From: Chloroflexota bacterium
Lineage (GTDB): Bacteria; Chloroflexota; Anaerolineae; 4572-78
Direction of reading: 5' to 3'
Assembly (NCBI GenBank): GCA_024278725.1
Contig: JAJRSQ010000410.1
Coordinates: forward strand, 1 to 6,803
DNA: 6,803 bases
Shown: piece by piece, positions 6,684-6,803 of the stretch
Numbering within the stretch: the first letter of the stretch is position 1
Layout of the letters: each line of letters opens with the position of its first letter
Notes under the pieces: model-generated
Told to the model about the DNA's origin: nothing
What the model saw: only the letters and a program-made list of their open reading frames with translations
The model's database searches: none
Position numbers and translations under genes: made by a program

Positions 6684-6803
6684 AACGTGAAACGTGAAAC
6701 GTGAAACGTGAAACGTGAAACGTGAAACGTGAAACGTGAAACGTGAAACGTGAAACGTGAAACGTGAAACGTGAAACGTGAAACGTGAAACGTGAAACGT
6801 GAA
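6667..6803 (+). repeat. Perfect heptamer tandem array (TGAAACG)n, running off the window
   Basis: Nineteen complete and identical copies of TGAAACG plus four bases of the next fill the last 137 bp of the window without a single mismatch. The array begins inside the upstream coding sequence: the third copy supplies its stop codon at 6681-6683. Each unit carries one TGA and 7 is not a multiple of 3, so every forward frame is stopped within three units. The reverse complement contains no stop in any frame. There are no spacers, so this is not a CRISPR. The true copy number is unknown because the array reaches the window end. Complete identity implies recent expansion or active homogenisation by slippage. 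Confidence 0.98.

Noticed and set aside
6667..6803. Possible CRISPR array
   Set aside because: The units are 7 bp, head to tail, without spacers; it is a simple tandem repeat.

Overview
The window looks like chromosomal DNA from a free-living bacterium, most likely a Chloroflexota (Anaerolineae-like) lineage. That placement is my inference from the style of the proteins (a MoxR/DUF58 pair, an N-terminally membrane-anchored FMN glutamate-synthase-family protein, a stand-alone acyl-CoA ligase behind an alpha/beta hydrolase), the mixed ATG/GTG/TTG starts with purine-rich Shine-Dalgarno sites, and short heptameric tandem repeats between genes. I cannot run the phylogeny that would settle it.

Five genes lie on the minus strand and one on the plus strand. 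Read in the minus direction from right to left: an alpha/beta hydrolase (5966-5157) followed 6 bp later by an AMP-forming acyl-CoA ligase (5150-3411); a 56-bp gap holding a degenerate 7-bp tandem repeat; a MoxR-family AAA+ ATPase (3354-2407) followed 2 bp later by a DUF58 membrane protein (2404-1121); a 145-bp gap with a candidate promoter and inverted repeat; and the first 325 codons of an FMN-binding glutamate-synthase-family protein (975-1), which runs off the left edge. Divergent from the hydrolase, on the plus strand, is an unrecognised 205-aa protein with two membrane segments (6066-6683). Its stop codon lies inside a perfect TGAAACG tandem array that fills the rest of the window (6667-6803).

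Functionally there are three units. The hydrolase and ligase could act in sequence, releasing a carboxylic acid and activating it with CoA, but neither substrate can be read from sequence. MoxR and DUF58 form a well-known chaperone-like pair thought to act on membrane or secreted protein complexes. The glutamate-synthase-like protein is probably a separate membrane-attached flavoprotein. No obvious factor-independent terminator separates the minus-strand genes, so partial read-through is possible.

I found no new multi-gene system. The most unusual feature is the heptamer array. It has at least 19 identical copies, supplies the last codons and the stop of the upstream gene, stops translation in all three forward frames and is completely open on the reverse strand. 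Shorter, diverged 7-bp-period repeats occur in the two other main intergenic gaps. There is no stretch over 300 bases without a gene, and I saw no tRNA, rRNA, CRISPR or insertion sequence.
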